In this document: positions 22,767-33,768 of the stretch, one piece after another | Layout of the letters: each line of letters starts with the position of its first letter | Numbering within the stretch: the stretch's first letter is position 1 | NCBI GenBank assembly: GCA_964036665.1 | Contig: OZ038532.1 | Location: 4,526,001 to 4,590,000 of the forward strand | Origin: Gordius sp. MW1 | Taxonomy: Eukaryota; Nematomorpha; Gordioida; Gordea; Gordiidae | Reading direction: 5' to 3' | DNA length: 64,000 nucleotides | Notes under the pieces: model-generated | What the model was told of the DNA's origin: nothing | What the model saw: the letters and a program-made list of their open reading frames with translations, nothing else | Databases searched by the model: none | Made by a program: the position numbers and the translations under genes

Positions 22767-25700
22767 ATGCGCCCCAAGAAAACATCTATTGGACGTAAAA
22801 CACGAAATACGGATCGAGTGCGCCGATTGCGTGCTCTTGAGCTTGAAAATGAACTACAGCAGTCTGCAACTCTGCCTCAGCCACCTTCACGTGCTCAGCC
22901 ATTACCCGCAGGCAACCGCCTAGCATTTTCTTACCCATCTAATATTGAAAGTTTACGTCGCCATGTTCTCATTGGTACTATGTCTATTGTGTGTCCTCAT
23001 TGCAACGCCTTGAAATTTGCTGGAGAAACGACTGGAATGTGTTGCGCAGCCGGAAAAGTTAAACTGCCTCACCTTGCAGAACCGCCTGAGCCATTAAAAA
23101 CATTGCTGGCTGGTTATACCACTGATTCGAAACATTTTCTATCTAACATCAGGAAATACAACTCCTGTTTCCAAATGACGTCGTTTGGCGCTGATGTTGT
23201 AACCACACAATTCATGCCTACATTCAAGGTAAAAGGTCAAATTTATCATAAAGCCGGCTCCCTCCTTCCATTGCCAGAAGGGCAACATAAGTTCCTACAA
23301 CTATATTTTAACGGAGATGATGAGATAGAATTAGGTGCACGCCTCGACATTTTTAGCGGTTTAAAAAGATCCATCGTTTCACAGCTTCAGTTGCTGCTTC
23401 ATGCTAATAATAATTTAGTGAGTTTATTCAAAACTGCACTGGACATAATGCCTTCAGATACCCACAAATTAGTCATTCATGCTGACAAAACTCCTCCGGG
23501 AGAACATGGGAGAAGATTTAATGCCCCAACTATACATGAAGTCGCCATTGTTATAGTTGGGGATCAATTTCAACCTAGAGACATTGTGCTTCATAGGAGA
23601 AACAATGCTTTGACACAAGTTTCTGATATTCATCGCTGCTATGACCCCTTACAATATCCAATTATATTTTGGGATGGTGCTGACGGATATCACTTTAACG
23701 TTAAGATGATAAATCCAATCAATGGCGAACCTACAAACTCAAAATGCAGCGCTATGAACTATTATTCATACAGAATAATGATTCGAGCGGACGGGGACAA
23801 TTTTATTTTAAAATGCCGGCAATTATTCCACCAATACATAGTGGATATGTATGCCAAAATTGAATCGGAGCGTTTGCTATACATCCGCTTAAATAAGACT
23901 AAACTTCGCTCAGAAGAATATATCCATTTGCGAGATGCTCTTCGTAACGACTCTAATACCATTAACGTTGGGAGATTAACCATTTTGCCTTCATCTTATA
24001 CAGGAAGTCCACGCCATATGCATGAATACGCTCAAGATTCAATTGCGTATGTTCGTAAATACGGTCGTCCGGACCTATTTATAACTTTTACATGCAACCC
24101 AGCGTGGGACGACATAAAAGACCTTTTGTTTCCTGGTCAATTACCTCTCGATAGGCATGACATTACCGCCCGTGTTTTCCGGCAAAAACTTAAATCAATG
24201 ATTAATCTCATTGTTAAGCATGAGGTATTTGGGTCTGTGCGTTGCTGGATGTATTCAGTCGAATGGCAAAAGAGAGGTTTGCCTCATGCCCATAAACTCA
24301 TATGGCTATATAGCAAGATTACGTCAAACCAAATCGACGCTTTAATATCTGCTGAAATTCCCGACCCCAACTTAGATAACGATTTGTACCAAATTGTTAC
24401 GAAAAATATGATACACGGCCCTTGCGGAACACTTAATCCAAGATCGCCATGCATGATAGACGGCAAATGCTCAAAGCGATATCCTCGAAGCTTAGTATGC
24501 AATACAATTACCGGCAACGATGGATACCCTTTGTACAAAAGAAGATCAATAGAAGATGGTGGTAACGTAGCAACCATCTCCATACGCAATGCAACGGTCG
24601 AGGTGGACAACCGATGGGTTGTTCCATATAGTCCTCTGCTCTTAAATTTATACAAAGCTCACATCAACGTTGAGTATTGTAACTCCGTTAAATCTATCAA
24701 ATATATTTGTAAATATGTAAACAAAGGCAGTGATATGGCAGTTTTCACTGTTCAACCAGATAGCATAGCCCAATTAGGGAGCCTTCACACCGATGAAATC
24801 GCACAGTATCAGGCTGGAAGATACATTAGCAGTAATGAAGCTGTGTGGCGTATTCTATCTTTCCCCATACATGACCGTAGTCCTGCTGTGGTTCACTTAG
24901 CCGTGCATCTAGAAAATGGGCAGCGAGTTTATTTTACAAATGCTAATGTCCAACAAATCGCCTTAAACCCCCCCGACACAACGCTCACAGCTTTCTTCAA
25001 GCTATGCCAACATGATGTTTTTGCGCAGACGCTGCTCTATTCAGAGGTACCTACCTACTACACATGGAATTCGCGTAGCAGATCGTTTTGCCGTCGCAAA
25101 CGTGGAAAGCATGTCGATGGGCACCCTGACATATTCGAAGATGATGCGATAGGCCGACTATACACTATCCATCCCAATCAAGATGAATGTTTCTTTCTTC
25201 GCATGCTTTTAATTAATGTACGTGGTCCTACATGTTTCCAAGAATTAAAAGTGGTCGACGGTGTTGTACATCCCAATTTCCGCAGTGCATGCCAAGCTAT
25301 GCATCTATTAGAACACGATAATCATTGGGATGAATGCATCAGTGAAGCCTGTCATACTACAAATCCAAAACAAATCCGTGCATTATTTGCGATTATATTG
25401 ACTTCATGCTCTCCGTCAAATCCTAAATCTTTATGGGATAAATATAAAGCACACATGGCAGAAGATATTATTCATCGGAATAGTACTTCACATCCTATCA
25501 TTAACATGCCTCAAATGTCACATTATAATCAAACTTTAATTATTCTTGAAAATTTATGCTTACAAATCGGGAATAAAGTTTTAATACAATTGGGGATGCC
25601 TGCGCCTAATCGCTCTTCTGCCGCTCCATTACATGCCGAATTCTACCGTGAACTTAATTATAACCAAGAAGATCTTTTGTTTTATGTGCGCTCTAATGTT

Positions 25701-27059
25701 CTCCAACAAAAAGCCATTTATGATACAATATTAGTAGCTGTTAATAAAGGCTCTGGAGATATATTTTTCTTAGATGCTCCTGGCGGAACTGGTAAAACAT
25801 TTTTACTGACTTTACTTCTTGCAACTGTTCGATCCCAAAATGAAATAGCTGTGGCTCTTGCATCTTCCGGAATAGCTGCGACATTGTTGCCTGGTGGTAA
25901 AACTGCTCATTCAGCATTAAAATTGCCTTTAAACATTCATTATAGCGAAACTCCCATGTGCAACATTTCCCGAGCATCTGGAATGGGTAAAGTATTAGAA
26001 AGGTGCAAACTTATCGTTTGGGATGAATGCACAATGGCCCATAAAAAATCGCTCGAAGCTCTAGATCGTTCTTTGCAAGATTTGCGGCGAGATTCCAGAC
26101 CATTTGGTGGCGCATTTTTATTGCTTGCAGGAGATTTCAGGCAAACTTTACCAGTGCTTCCTCGATCAACCCCTGCTGACGAGATCAATGCTTGCCTAAA
26201 ATATTCTATTTTGTGGCCTTATGTCAAAACCTTAAATTTAACTACTAATATGCGTGTAATGTTACAAAATGAGCAAGCATGTGAGTTATTCTCCCATCAA
26301 TTGCTAGAAATTGGTAACGGAACCGTGCCCGTCGATATAAACACAGGACGGATTTCATTTCCTAACAACTTCTGCCATTTTGTGTCGTCCAAAACAACTT
26401 TGGTAGAAAAAGTTTTTCCAAATATTAACACCCATTATCAGGATCGAATATGGCTCCGTCAACGGTCTATTCTTGCCCCAAAGAATAAAGACGTCCAAGA
26501 ACTTAACAATCTCATTCTGTCTACAATTGACGGCACTCCAGTTACCTACAAATCGGTTGACACTGTTGTTACTGCTGATGACGCTGTTAATTATCCGCTC
26601 GAATTTTTAAATTCGCTAGATCTCCCAGGCATACCACCACACGTTTTACATTTGAAAATTGGCGTGCCGATTATGATGTTGCGCAATGTTAATCAGCCAA
26701 AACTTTGCAACGGCACACGTCTTGCTATTAAACGCTTAATGTGCAACGTTGTTGAGGCCACGATTTTGACTGGACCTTTCACTGGAGAAGATGTCCTCAT
26801 ACCACAGATCCCTTTGATTCCAACAGATTTACCATTTGAATTCAAAAGATTGCAATTTCCTTTTAAACTCGCATTTGCTATTACCATTAACAAAGCTCAA
26901 GGCCAGTCTCTAGAAATTTGTGGTATAGACTTAGAAACAGATTGTTTTTCACATGGACAATTATATGTTGCATGTTCGCGCGTCGGCAATCCACAAAATT
27001 TGTATATCTACACAGATAATAACATGACCAAAAATATTGTCTATCCCCAAGCATTATAG
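22767..27059 (+). CDS. Helitron Rep-helicase (RepHel)
   Basis: 1430 codons, uninterrupted, from ATG at 22767 (MRPKKTSIGRKTRNTDRVRR). This is the usual size for animal Helitron transposases. The N-terminal half holds the Helitron-like domain: FITFTCNPAW (about residue 437), the metal-binding HUH site in RGLPHAH (about 503) and the nicking tyrosines in YICKY (about 646 and 650). The C-terminal third is a Pif1-type 5'-3' helicase: Walker A GGTGKT (about 1005), Walker B WDECT (about 1084), GDFRQTLPV, and the final INKAQGQSLE with YVACSRV. All catalytic residues I can check are present, so it could be active. It is expected to nick and unwind one strand for rolling-circle transposition. No OTU or endonuclease extension is seen. 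Confidence 0.95.
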   Translation: MRPKKTSIGRKTRNTDRVRRLRALELENELQQSATLPQPPSRAQPLPAGNRLAFSYPSNIESLRRHVLIGTMSIVCPHCNALKFAGETTGMCCAAGKVKLPHLAEPPEPLKTLLAGYTTDSKHFLSNIRKYNSCFQMTSFGADVVTTQFMPTFKVKGQIYHKAGSLLPLPEGQHKFLQLYFNGDDEIELGARLDIFSGLKRSIVSQLQLLLHANNNLVSLFKTALDIMPSDTHKLVIHADKTPPGEHGRRFNAPTIHEVAIVIVGDQFQPRDIVLHRRNNALTQVSDIHRCYDPLQYPIIFWDGADGYHFNVKMINPINGEPTNSKCSAMNYYSYRIMIRADGDNFILKCRQLFHQYIVDMYAKIESERLLYIRLNKTKLRSEEYIHLRDALRNDSNTINVGRLTILPSSYTGSPRHMHEYAQDSIAYVRKYGRPDLFITFTCNPAWDDIKDLLFPGQLPLDRHDITARVFRQKLKSMINLIVKHEVFGSVRCWMYSVEWQKRGLPHAHKLIWLYSKITSNQIDALISAEIPDPNLDNDLYQIVTKNMIHGPCGTLNPRSPCMIDGKCSKRYPRSLVCNTITGNDGYPLYKRRSIEDGGNVATISIRNATVEVDNRWVVPYSPLLLNLYKAHINVEYCNSVKSIKYICKYVNKGSDMAVFTVQPDSIAQLGSLHTDEIAQYQAGRYISSNEAVWRILSFPIHDRSPAVVHLAVHLENGQRVYFTNANVQQIALNPPDTTLTAFFKLCQHDVFAQTLLYSEVPTYYTWNSRSRSFCRRKRGKHVDGHPDIFEDDAIGRLYTIHPNQDECFFLRMLLINVRGPTCFQELKVVDGVVHPNFRSACQAMHLLEHDNHWDECISEACHTTNPKQIRALFAIILTSCSPSNPKSLWDKYKAHMAEDIIHRNSTSHPIINMPQMSHYNQTLIILENLCLQIGNKVLIQLGMPAPNRSSAAPLHAEFYRELNYNQEDLLFYVRSNVLQQKAIYDTILVAVNKGSGDIFFLDAPGGTGKTFLLTLLLATVRSQNEIAVALASSGIAATLLPGGKTAHSALKLPLNIHYSETPMCNISRASGMGKVLERCKLIVWDECTMAHKKSLEALDRSLQDLRRDSRPFGGAFLLLAGDFRQTLPVLPRSTPADEINACLKYSILWPYVKTLNLTTNMRVMLQNEQACELFSHQLLEIGNGTVPVDINTGRISFPNNFCHFVSSKTTLVEKVFPNINTHYQDRIWLRQRSILAPKNKDVQELNNLILSTIDGTPVTYKSVDTVVTADDAVNYPLEFLNSLDLPGIPPHVLHLKIGVPIMMLRNVNQPKLCNGTRLAIKRLMCNVVEATILTGPFTGEDVLIPQIPLIPTDLPFEFKRLQFPFKLAFAITINKAQGQSLEICGIDLETDCFSHGQLYVACSRVGNPQNLYIYTDNNMTKNIVYPQAL

Positions 27060-27296
27060 CAATTTCTTCCTTTCTAAGGAAGAAGTTAAGCTGCGAAGCA
27101 TCTCTTACCCGAACCTACAACCCTCTTTATAACGCCTCACTACTTTTCTGCATGAATAATTAAAGTTAGTATTATTTCTATTTATCCACTCATAACTTTT
27201 AGCAATTACCATAAAGCCCATTGATTTTACTCGCGTATAATCACCTTTTAAATTCTATAATTTTATATTTCTTTTAGCATTTCTCCCCTTTTTATT

Positions 27297-27425
27297 AGAT
27301 TTTGACTGGACCTTTCACTGGAGAAGATGTCCTCATACCACGGATCCTGCCGTTTTTTGTGCGCTAATAAAAGTTCTCAGCCGATTGCCACCAAATTTGA
27401 ATTATTGCTTTAGCATTGTATATGT
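27297..27425 (+). repeat. Duplicated Helitron fragments in the 3' UTR
   Basis: 27297-27347 repeats part of the helicase ORF (26762-26812) with one base change. It is followed directly by a piece like the Helitron 5' region (compare 20735-20790: cgctaataa, ccgattgccaccaaattt). A coding piece and a 5'-end piece are thus joined inside the 3' untranslated DNA. Confidence 0.75.
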
Positions 27426-27580
27426 ATTAATAAATATTTTATATCGCTCTTCAATAAATATTATGGATATTTATTTGCATTAGCATTAGGACCTTTCACA
27501 TTATAAATTATTTCATATATGACCTTATTTTAGATAAGTCTTATTAATAGGTTATACTTATGTAACCACTTAAGGACTGA

Positions 27581-27598
27581 GCCAAAGCAACGCTTGGC
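27581..27598 (+). terminator. Helitron 3' terminal hairpin
   Basis: GCCAAAGCAACGCTTGGC folds into a short stem with one bulge, 9 bp before the CTAG end. In Helitrons this structure signals the end of transposition. Confidence 0.8.
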
Positions 27599-27611
27599 CG
27601 GGCACAGCTAG

Positions 27612-28226
27612 TTATATATAAATGATATTTTTGTCCTTTTATAAATGGTAAATAGTGATGTTAGTTCACGTATTTAAATTTGATTATTTTGAATAGTTAT
27701 ACTCAATTTTTACGTTGTTGATCATGTAATTTTTAAACATTCTATGTGATTTAAAGTTGAAAAATGTCTCGCGTTAATAATTTGGTAATTTAGTTTAGTA
27801 AAATTTTTACATTAACAATTTGCTTTTTGAGATAGTACAACAATATTTTAGATTCTTTTTGGATTGCTTATAAAAAAGAATATACAAAAACCGAACCACG
27901 CTAAATTGGCGCTATTTTTTTCCTAATTCATAACAATATTTTTAAGTTGTAAAATGGATGTTGTTTTTTTAAATTTTTCGTATGAACTTATACGTTTATT
28001 CGGGTCTTATATAAAAAAGGGCTTGCTTGTGGATTAATTTTAAAATTTATCAAAAAGATTTTAGTCATAGTAGACTTGAAGTTGAACACAACACCAAACA
28101 AAAAATTATTCAAAATATAATGATTGCTATGCAATTTATAACATTTAATACTTAATTATACACGTATTTATTGGTCATACATCATATAGTAAATGCTACA
28201 GTGCTACCTTTGTAAAAACTAACATA
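27612..28226 (+). other. Intergenic, no gene seen
   Basis: AT-rich DNA between the Helitron 3' end and the EMC2 polyadenylation signal. I see no coding signal or clear repeat. Confidence 0.6.
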
Positions 28227-28232
28227 TTTATT
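28227..28232 (-). promoter_or_regulatory. EMC2 polyadenylation signal
   Basis: AATAAA on the minus strand, 34 bp after the EMC2 stop codon. Confidence 0.65.
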
Positions 28233-28265
28233 AAAACTATTTTACATGTTTAATAAATAATGGGG

Positions 28266-29644
28266 TCAATTGGCTGAATTTATTTGTAAAGAATCCAATG
28301 TTTTAACAAGATTTTTGCAAATTTCTTCATCATCTTTTGCTTTTCTCTTCTATAAAATTATAAATCAAATTAAGTTCTAATATATAATGACATAAAATTT
28401 GAGCATGATTTAAGCAATAAACCTGTTTATAAAGGTGAGTCAACAAATTAGATGCCCAATTAAAACATAATTGATTTTCCTTGGTCTTTTTAGCATTCCC
28501 TTTACTCATGCCAATAAGTGATGATGAGGTCTAGCAATCAAAATTTAAAATAAACCTAAAAATAAATTACCAAGATTATCCCATACAAGGCCCTTATGTT
28601 ATTTTTGTTTAACTTGTAAGCAAAACAAAAATGTGATCTTGACAACTCTAAATTATCAACTCCACCTATGCTATATTTTATCTAAACATATTATCCATTT
28701 ATATATTTTTTGATACTTCTGCGTATTTTTCATGGTAAAGGTAGTTCCTAGAATTTGTAATAATTAATTCCTCTAAACAATAAGCTGCTTTTTCATATTC
28801 CAATAATGATAAATATAAATCTGCCAGTTCATGCCATGCTTCTACATCACTCATAAACCTAAATATATATTTTATGTATTAAAATTAGCATATAATCAAA
28901 AATAAAAAAACAATTACTTTCAATAATTTTAAAAACATAATATGCTTATAATAAATTGAATGGAATGAATTTATTATAGCACTTACACTTTTAAATATTC
29001 ATTAAGCTCAAAAGTAGCTTCAAGAATCTTGTTTTGACTTTTTAAAATTGATATTTTTCTTTTCCTTAATAGCTGTTTAATTGGTAAATGTAATGAATCA
29101 TTGCGCATATTAATATACTGCATTTGTAGGATCCTTAGATAATAGTGAATCATATAATTCCCCAGCATCCTTGTATCTAAATATTCATTAAGCTTTAAAA
29201 AATCTTAATGTCACCGTGAATGAGATTCTAAAATATATCCATAGAGTTTAGCAACTCTATGACTTTTGGGAAATTTCAGTTCCAGCATTTGAAAGCATGA
29301 CTTAAATTTTCTTATTTGAATTAATAAAATATACCTTGGCAATATCAAATCTTCCACAGTCTAAAGCTGCAATCAAAACTTGTTCATATATAAGCCAAGC
29401 TAAATATTTAACAATTAACCTTATGAATGTACTTTCATTTCCTAAAGTATTAACCTTCGACTTGAGTTTTAATTGATATATATCGACAGTATCTTCACTT
29501 TTTCTAATATTCTCTTCACGCCAGTATTTCAATAGTTTCAATGCTTCTAATGAGAGATAAATTTATTATATTATAAAATTTACCTGAACGATTTGGGTAC
29601 ATCCAGTCTAATTTTTGTATGCATGAATCAAAAATTCGGATCAT
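28266..29644 (-). CDS. EMC2: ER membrane protein complex subunit 2 (TTC35)
   Basis: Spliced gene, 304 aa, close to the roughly 297 aa of animal EMC2. Exons, in order of reading: 29644-29584, 29546-29433, 29399-29335, 29300-29215, 29176-29119, 29072-28987, 28858-28717, 28681-28571, 28530-28423, 28349-28266. All phases close with no stop and every intron is GT-AG. Diagnostic stretches are YWREENIRKSED, LIYEQVLIAALDCGR, FPKSHRVAKLYG, DPTNALLRKRKISILK, EAWHELADLYL and GGVDNLELSR. EMC2 is a TPR-repeat scaffold on the cytosolic side of the ER membrane protein complex, which inserts tail-anchored and multipass proteins. The introns are mostly 33-48 bp, with two longer (73 and 128 bp). The start is the first ATG in frame; a second ATG lies 14 codons downstream. 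Confidence 0.95.
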
Positions 29645-31420
29645 ATGAAATATTTAATTTGTACATGTAAATATATGGATATTATAACATATTTTATTTA
29701 TATAGTATCAAATAAATTAGATTTAATTGTTAATAATAATAATAGTTAATAATTAATGAACATGTGTTACTATCAATTGGTTTAATGTGTATATATAGGA
29801 TAATTATAGTTAGAGCAAGGCTATAAAACGTTTATAATTATATTTAATGTTATATAAAACATTTCAATTACATTGTAACATATAAACTAGATTAAGCTGT
29901 TAATAATAATAATAGTTAATAAATGAACATGTGTTACTATCAATTGGTTCAATTTGTATGTATAGCATATGAAAAGCTAAAGTAATGCTATAAAACGTTA
30001 TACATTTTATATCTGTTACAATATGTAACTTATATAACTAACATATAACAATAGTTAATGATATATATAAAATGAATAGGTATTATCACTTGTGCATATT
30101 CTATCTGTTGTAATATCTATGGGATTTAACATATAATAATAGTTATTCTATGTATATAATAAATAAATATTATCACTTATGTGTTTAATGTACAATATAG
30201 TATAAGTAAAATAAGCTTAATACAATAAAACATACTATTGTTACATTTTAAAATATATAGTGTGTAAATTAATGTATGAAAGTAGTTGAAAAAGTATGGT
30301 TACACTAACCTTTCGTATTTGAATATACCTCTTGGAATTATATCGTTACCTAGGATAGAATTTAACCTTCTAGGTAATTTGAATAAAGCAACTCGCATCA
30401 GTTACCTAGGCAAAAACTTAACCTTTATTATTTGAATATATAAACTCGATCGATGGTTACCTATTCATACAACTTAACCTTTATTATTCGAGCATTCACA
30501 ACCCTCACTATTCATATTCTTAACCTTATTATTTGACCACTAATTATAATTTAAATAACCCCAATAGTTGTGTATATAAACAAGACGTTTTAAATAAATT
30601 CATTCACTTAAATCATTTGTAGAGAACATATTTCTCTACAAAGGATAAATTTTTAATAGTTCTTGTTATGTTATGTTAGAATTAGCAAGAATCAACTTAG
30701 ACAATTTATTTGTATAATGTTAGCTGATATAGGATTTAATTATTGATAATAAACATAATTATGTCCTAGTCAACTTTAATAACGTCTATTGCCACATTTA
30801 TCTTTAGTATCGGGAAACTTAAATGAGTATGGGTGATCTGTTAAGTATTTAAAGGTAATTAAAATTTTCTTGCGTTATTTTTATATTTCTCATATTTAAA
30901 ACGTGAATATTATATATGCTATCTTTTAATATATGCCCAGTAGTATTAAAAGATTATTTAAAGCCGTTCCAAACAATTTATATGTTGGAGCTTGTATCAG
31001 CAAAAGTAATTCAAATTAATTTTGACAGGAGACATATGGGCAAAAGATTTTTTAGAGCGTGAAATTGATTAATAATAAAGATCATTTACTATTGGCATGC
31101 AACCAATATAGTAAAGACATTCCAAAATATTTGGTGAGATGATTTAATTTTCCTTAAATATACAATTAAGTCTAATAAATAATATAAGATGGTCTATGAG
31201 TAAAAATAAAACACATGCAGCGCAAAATATTAACATATTTTCAAGCTTGTATTTAAAAATTAAACAAATTTTATTTATTATTGTAAATCAATTTCATCAT
31301 ATAACGGGGCATCGTGACCTTGTAAGTGCATATAATTAGAGATGGCTGCAACACATGAAAATAGGGGCATAGGGTTAGATACATTTGTATATTGAGCTAT
31401 AAGACGATTTATATTATAAT
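29645..31420 (+). other. Intergenic with a 170-bp duplication
   Basis: No convincing gene. 29731-29900 and 29901-30005 share taataataataatagttaat and a following block, at a spacing of 170 bp, with weaker copies to about 30180. A short phrase near 31085-31132 (LLACNQYSKDIPKYL, plus strand, ending at GTGAG) could be an isolated exon fragment, but I cannot extend it. Confidence 0.5.
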
Positions 31421-31690
31421 TTATAGAAGCGTATTATTATTTGTTTCATACACTCTCTTGCCCTGTGAGATGTGTAGCAAATCAACATTAGTTTTTTCTT
31501 GCAGGCCTTGCAGGAAATGAACTAACATGTATATAGTAGGGTGGATTTGTTTAAGCCCACTTCTAAGCGCATTATGAAATCCTTCCAGGTGGTTGTTGGT
31601 ACGGGGCCCCTCTGCATCGAGCCTTTGCCACATATCATAGGGGAACAAGGGGTCCCTCCCAAGCCCAATCTAGTTATTGTGGATGTACAA
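31421..31690 (-). pseudogene. Transposase-associated domain fragment (MULE-like)
   Basis: About 75 codons including LFPYDMWQRLDAEGPRTNNHLEGFHNAL. The phrase RTNNHLEGFH followed by a hydrophobic segment is typical of the C-terminal part of MULE/FLYWCH-type transposase-derived proteins, which abound in invertebrate genomes. Upstream, a stop lies just before the block; either this is a splice acceptor (TAG) or the copy is broken. No catalytic domain is present nearby. Confidence 0.5.
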
Positions 31691-31790
31691 AAAAAAATTC
31701 TCAATTTCTCTATCGCCGCGCACATTGGGCTGGACCATGCAAAGGGTCATGACATCACGGATGTGCCTTCTCTTCACAAATGGCAAAGCT

Positions 31791-33182
31791 ATAAAATTAA
31801 ATATTAAGACATAATTGTAAAATAAACATAATGCATACTTTTAATGTAGTTAAAAATATCGTAAGTAATTTTGCCCTAAACACATTTAAAAAGATATTTT
31901 GATATGATAACTGAGAAACTTTGACAGATAAACTTACAGCAGTTCAATTTGAAATCTTAAACGTATAGTAATCATAAATCAATATCCCAGAGTTTTTAAA
32001 TTTGTATCATAAGCAACACAAAAATATAATATATAAAATTAAATATTAAGACATAATTGTAAAATAAACATAATGCATACTTTTAATGTAGTTAAAAATA
32101 TCGTAAGTAATTTTGCCCTAAACTCATTTAAAAAGAGATATTTTATGATAACTGAGAAATTTTGACAGATAAACTTACAGCAGTTCAATTTGAAATCTTA
32201 AATGTATAGTAATCATATATCAATATCCCAGATTTTTAAATTTGTATCATAAGCAACACAAAAATATAGTAAATAAAATTAAATATTAATAAGACATAAT
32301 TGTAAAATAATTAAAATCCATACTTTTAATGTAGTTAAAAATATTGTAAGGAATTTTGCCCTAAACACAATTAAAAAGAGATATTTTGATATGATAACTG
32401 AGAAACTTTGACAGATAAACTTACAGCAGTTCAATTTGAAATCTTAAATGTATAGTAATCATAAATCAATATCCCAGAGTTTTTAAATTTGTATCATAAG
32501 CAACACAAAAATATAATATATAAAATTAAATATTAAGATAAAATTGTAAAATAAACATAATGCATACTTTTAATGTAGTTAAAAATATCGTAAGTAATTT
32601 TGCCCTAAACACATTTAAAAAGAGATATTTTATGATAACTGAGAAATTTTGACAGATAACCTTACAGCAGTTCAATTTGAAATCTTAAATGTATAGTAAT
32701 CATATATCAATATCCCAGAGTTTTTAAATTTGTATCATAAGCAACACAAAAATATAGTAAATAAAATTAAATATTAATAAGACATAATTGTAAAATAATT
32801 AAAATCCATACTTTTAATGTAGTTAAAAATATTGTAAGTAATTTTGCCCTAAACACATTTAAAAAGAGATATTTTGATATGATAACTGAGAAATTTTGAC
32901 ATATAAACTTACAGCAGTTCAATTTGAAATCTTAAATGTATAGTAATCATAAATCAATATCCCAGAGTTTTTAAATTTGTATCATAAGCAACACAAAAAT
33001 ATAATATATAAAATTAAATATTAAGACATAATTGTAAAATAAACATAATGCATACGTTTAATGTAGTTAAAAATATTGTAAGTAATTTTGCCCTAAACAC
33101 ATTTAAAAAGAGATATTTTGATTTTGATATAATAACTGAGAAATTTTAACAGATGAACTTACAGCAATTCAATTTGAAATCT
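31791..33182 (+). repeat. 242-bp tandem array with dimeric higher order
   Basis: Nearly six units start at ataaaatt (31791, 32033, 32273, 32520, 32761, 33008), giving steps of 240-247 bp. The third and fifth units share aataattaaaatccatac, while the second, fourth and sixth share aataaacataatgcatac, so the recent unit of duplication is a dimer of about 488 bp. No coding content. Confidence 0.9.
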
Positions 33183-33768
33183 GTCGCTTCGAAAAAGTCT
33201 CACGAAAAAGTCTCACGATCGTGAGACTTTGACCCGAAGGGCATTATACCGGTTGCCCCAAAACGACCTGAACCACTCAATGAACCATATGTTGACATCT
33301 TCTTTATCTGGCCATCTCATCACATTGGCGATTTAGCACTAACTGACATTAAGCCGAAACACAGTCGTGGGATTTGTTGATTAGTTTCTTCCATCTTAAC
33401 CCGGTGAGTGCCCAGTGGCGTAGCTAGCCTTTTTGCCTTGGGGGGAGGGGCCGAGCTTTGATTTCACACAAATAGGCTGGGGTTAAACGCAACTCTTCTA
33501 GTTTTTTGACTTTTTAAGGACTCCGACATGGCAACTTTTCTCCTCCCTTATCTTGGCCAATTTTTACATAAGCCTGTCGCCCCCTTCTTGGTCTAGTTTG
33601 TTTGCCATTTCGGTGTACGCGGCATCTTTGCTATTGCAACGGCCTTTTTCGCGGCTCGGTTTCCCTCTCTATACCATGGGCGTACCCAGGTTTTGAATTA
33701 GGGGGGTGGGGGGCAAAACGTTTAAAAGTTCATTTAAAGGGGGGCAAAACATAAATTTTTTTAATTTT
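33183..33768 (+). other. Repeat-rich spacer with palindrome and MITE-like ends
   Basis: Contains a 24-bp perfect palindrome at 33207-33230 (aaagtctcacga and its complement), a hAT-MITE-like start cagtggcgtagct at about 33415 and another (catgggcgtacccagg) at 33677. The latter is related to the repeats at 45805 and 52930. No gene seen. Confidence 0.55.

Larger units (their letters stand above)
20705..27611 (+). mobile_element. Autonomous Helitron
   Basis: The 5' end TCTATATATATAAAAATC follows an A (20704) and the 3' end CTAG (27608-27611) is followed by T, as expected for Helitron insertion at AT. A hairpin lies 9 bp before the CTAG. It carries the Rep-helicase ORF at 22767-27059. A second, truncated copy of the 5' end occurs inside at 22034, so either 20705 or 22034 could be the 5' end of the currently mobile unit. 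The 5' region is filled with the 138-bp minisatellite. Confidence 0.9.

Noticed and set aside
29119..29215. EMC2 as a pseudogene
   Set aside because: Apparent stops and frameshifts all fall inside short GT-AG segments. Removing them restores the conserved protein at the exact length.
31791..33182. Possible CRISPR-like array
   Set aside because: The whole 242-bp unit repeats with no unique spacers, in eukaryotic DNA; it is a satellite.
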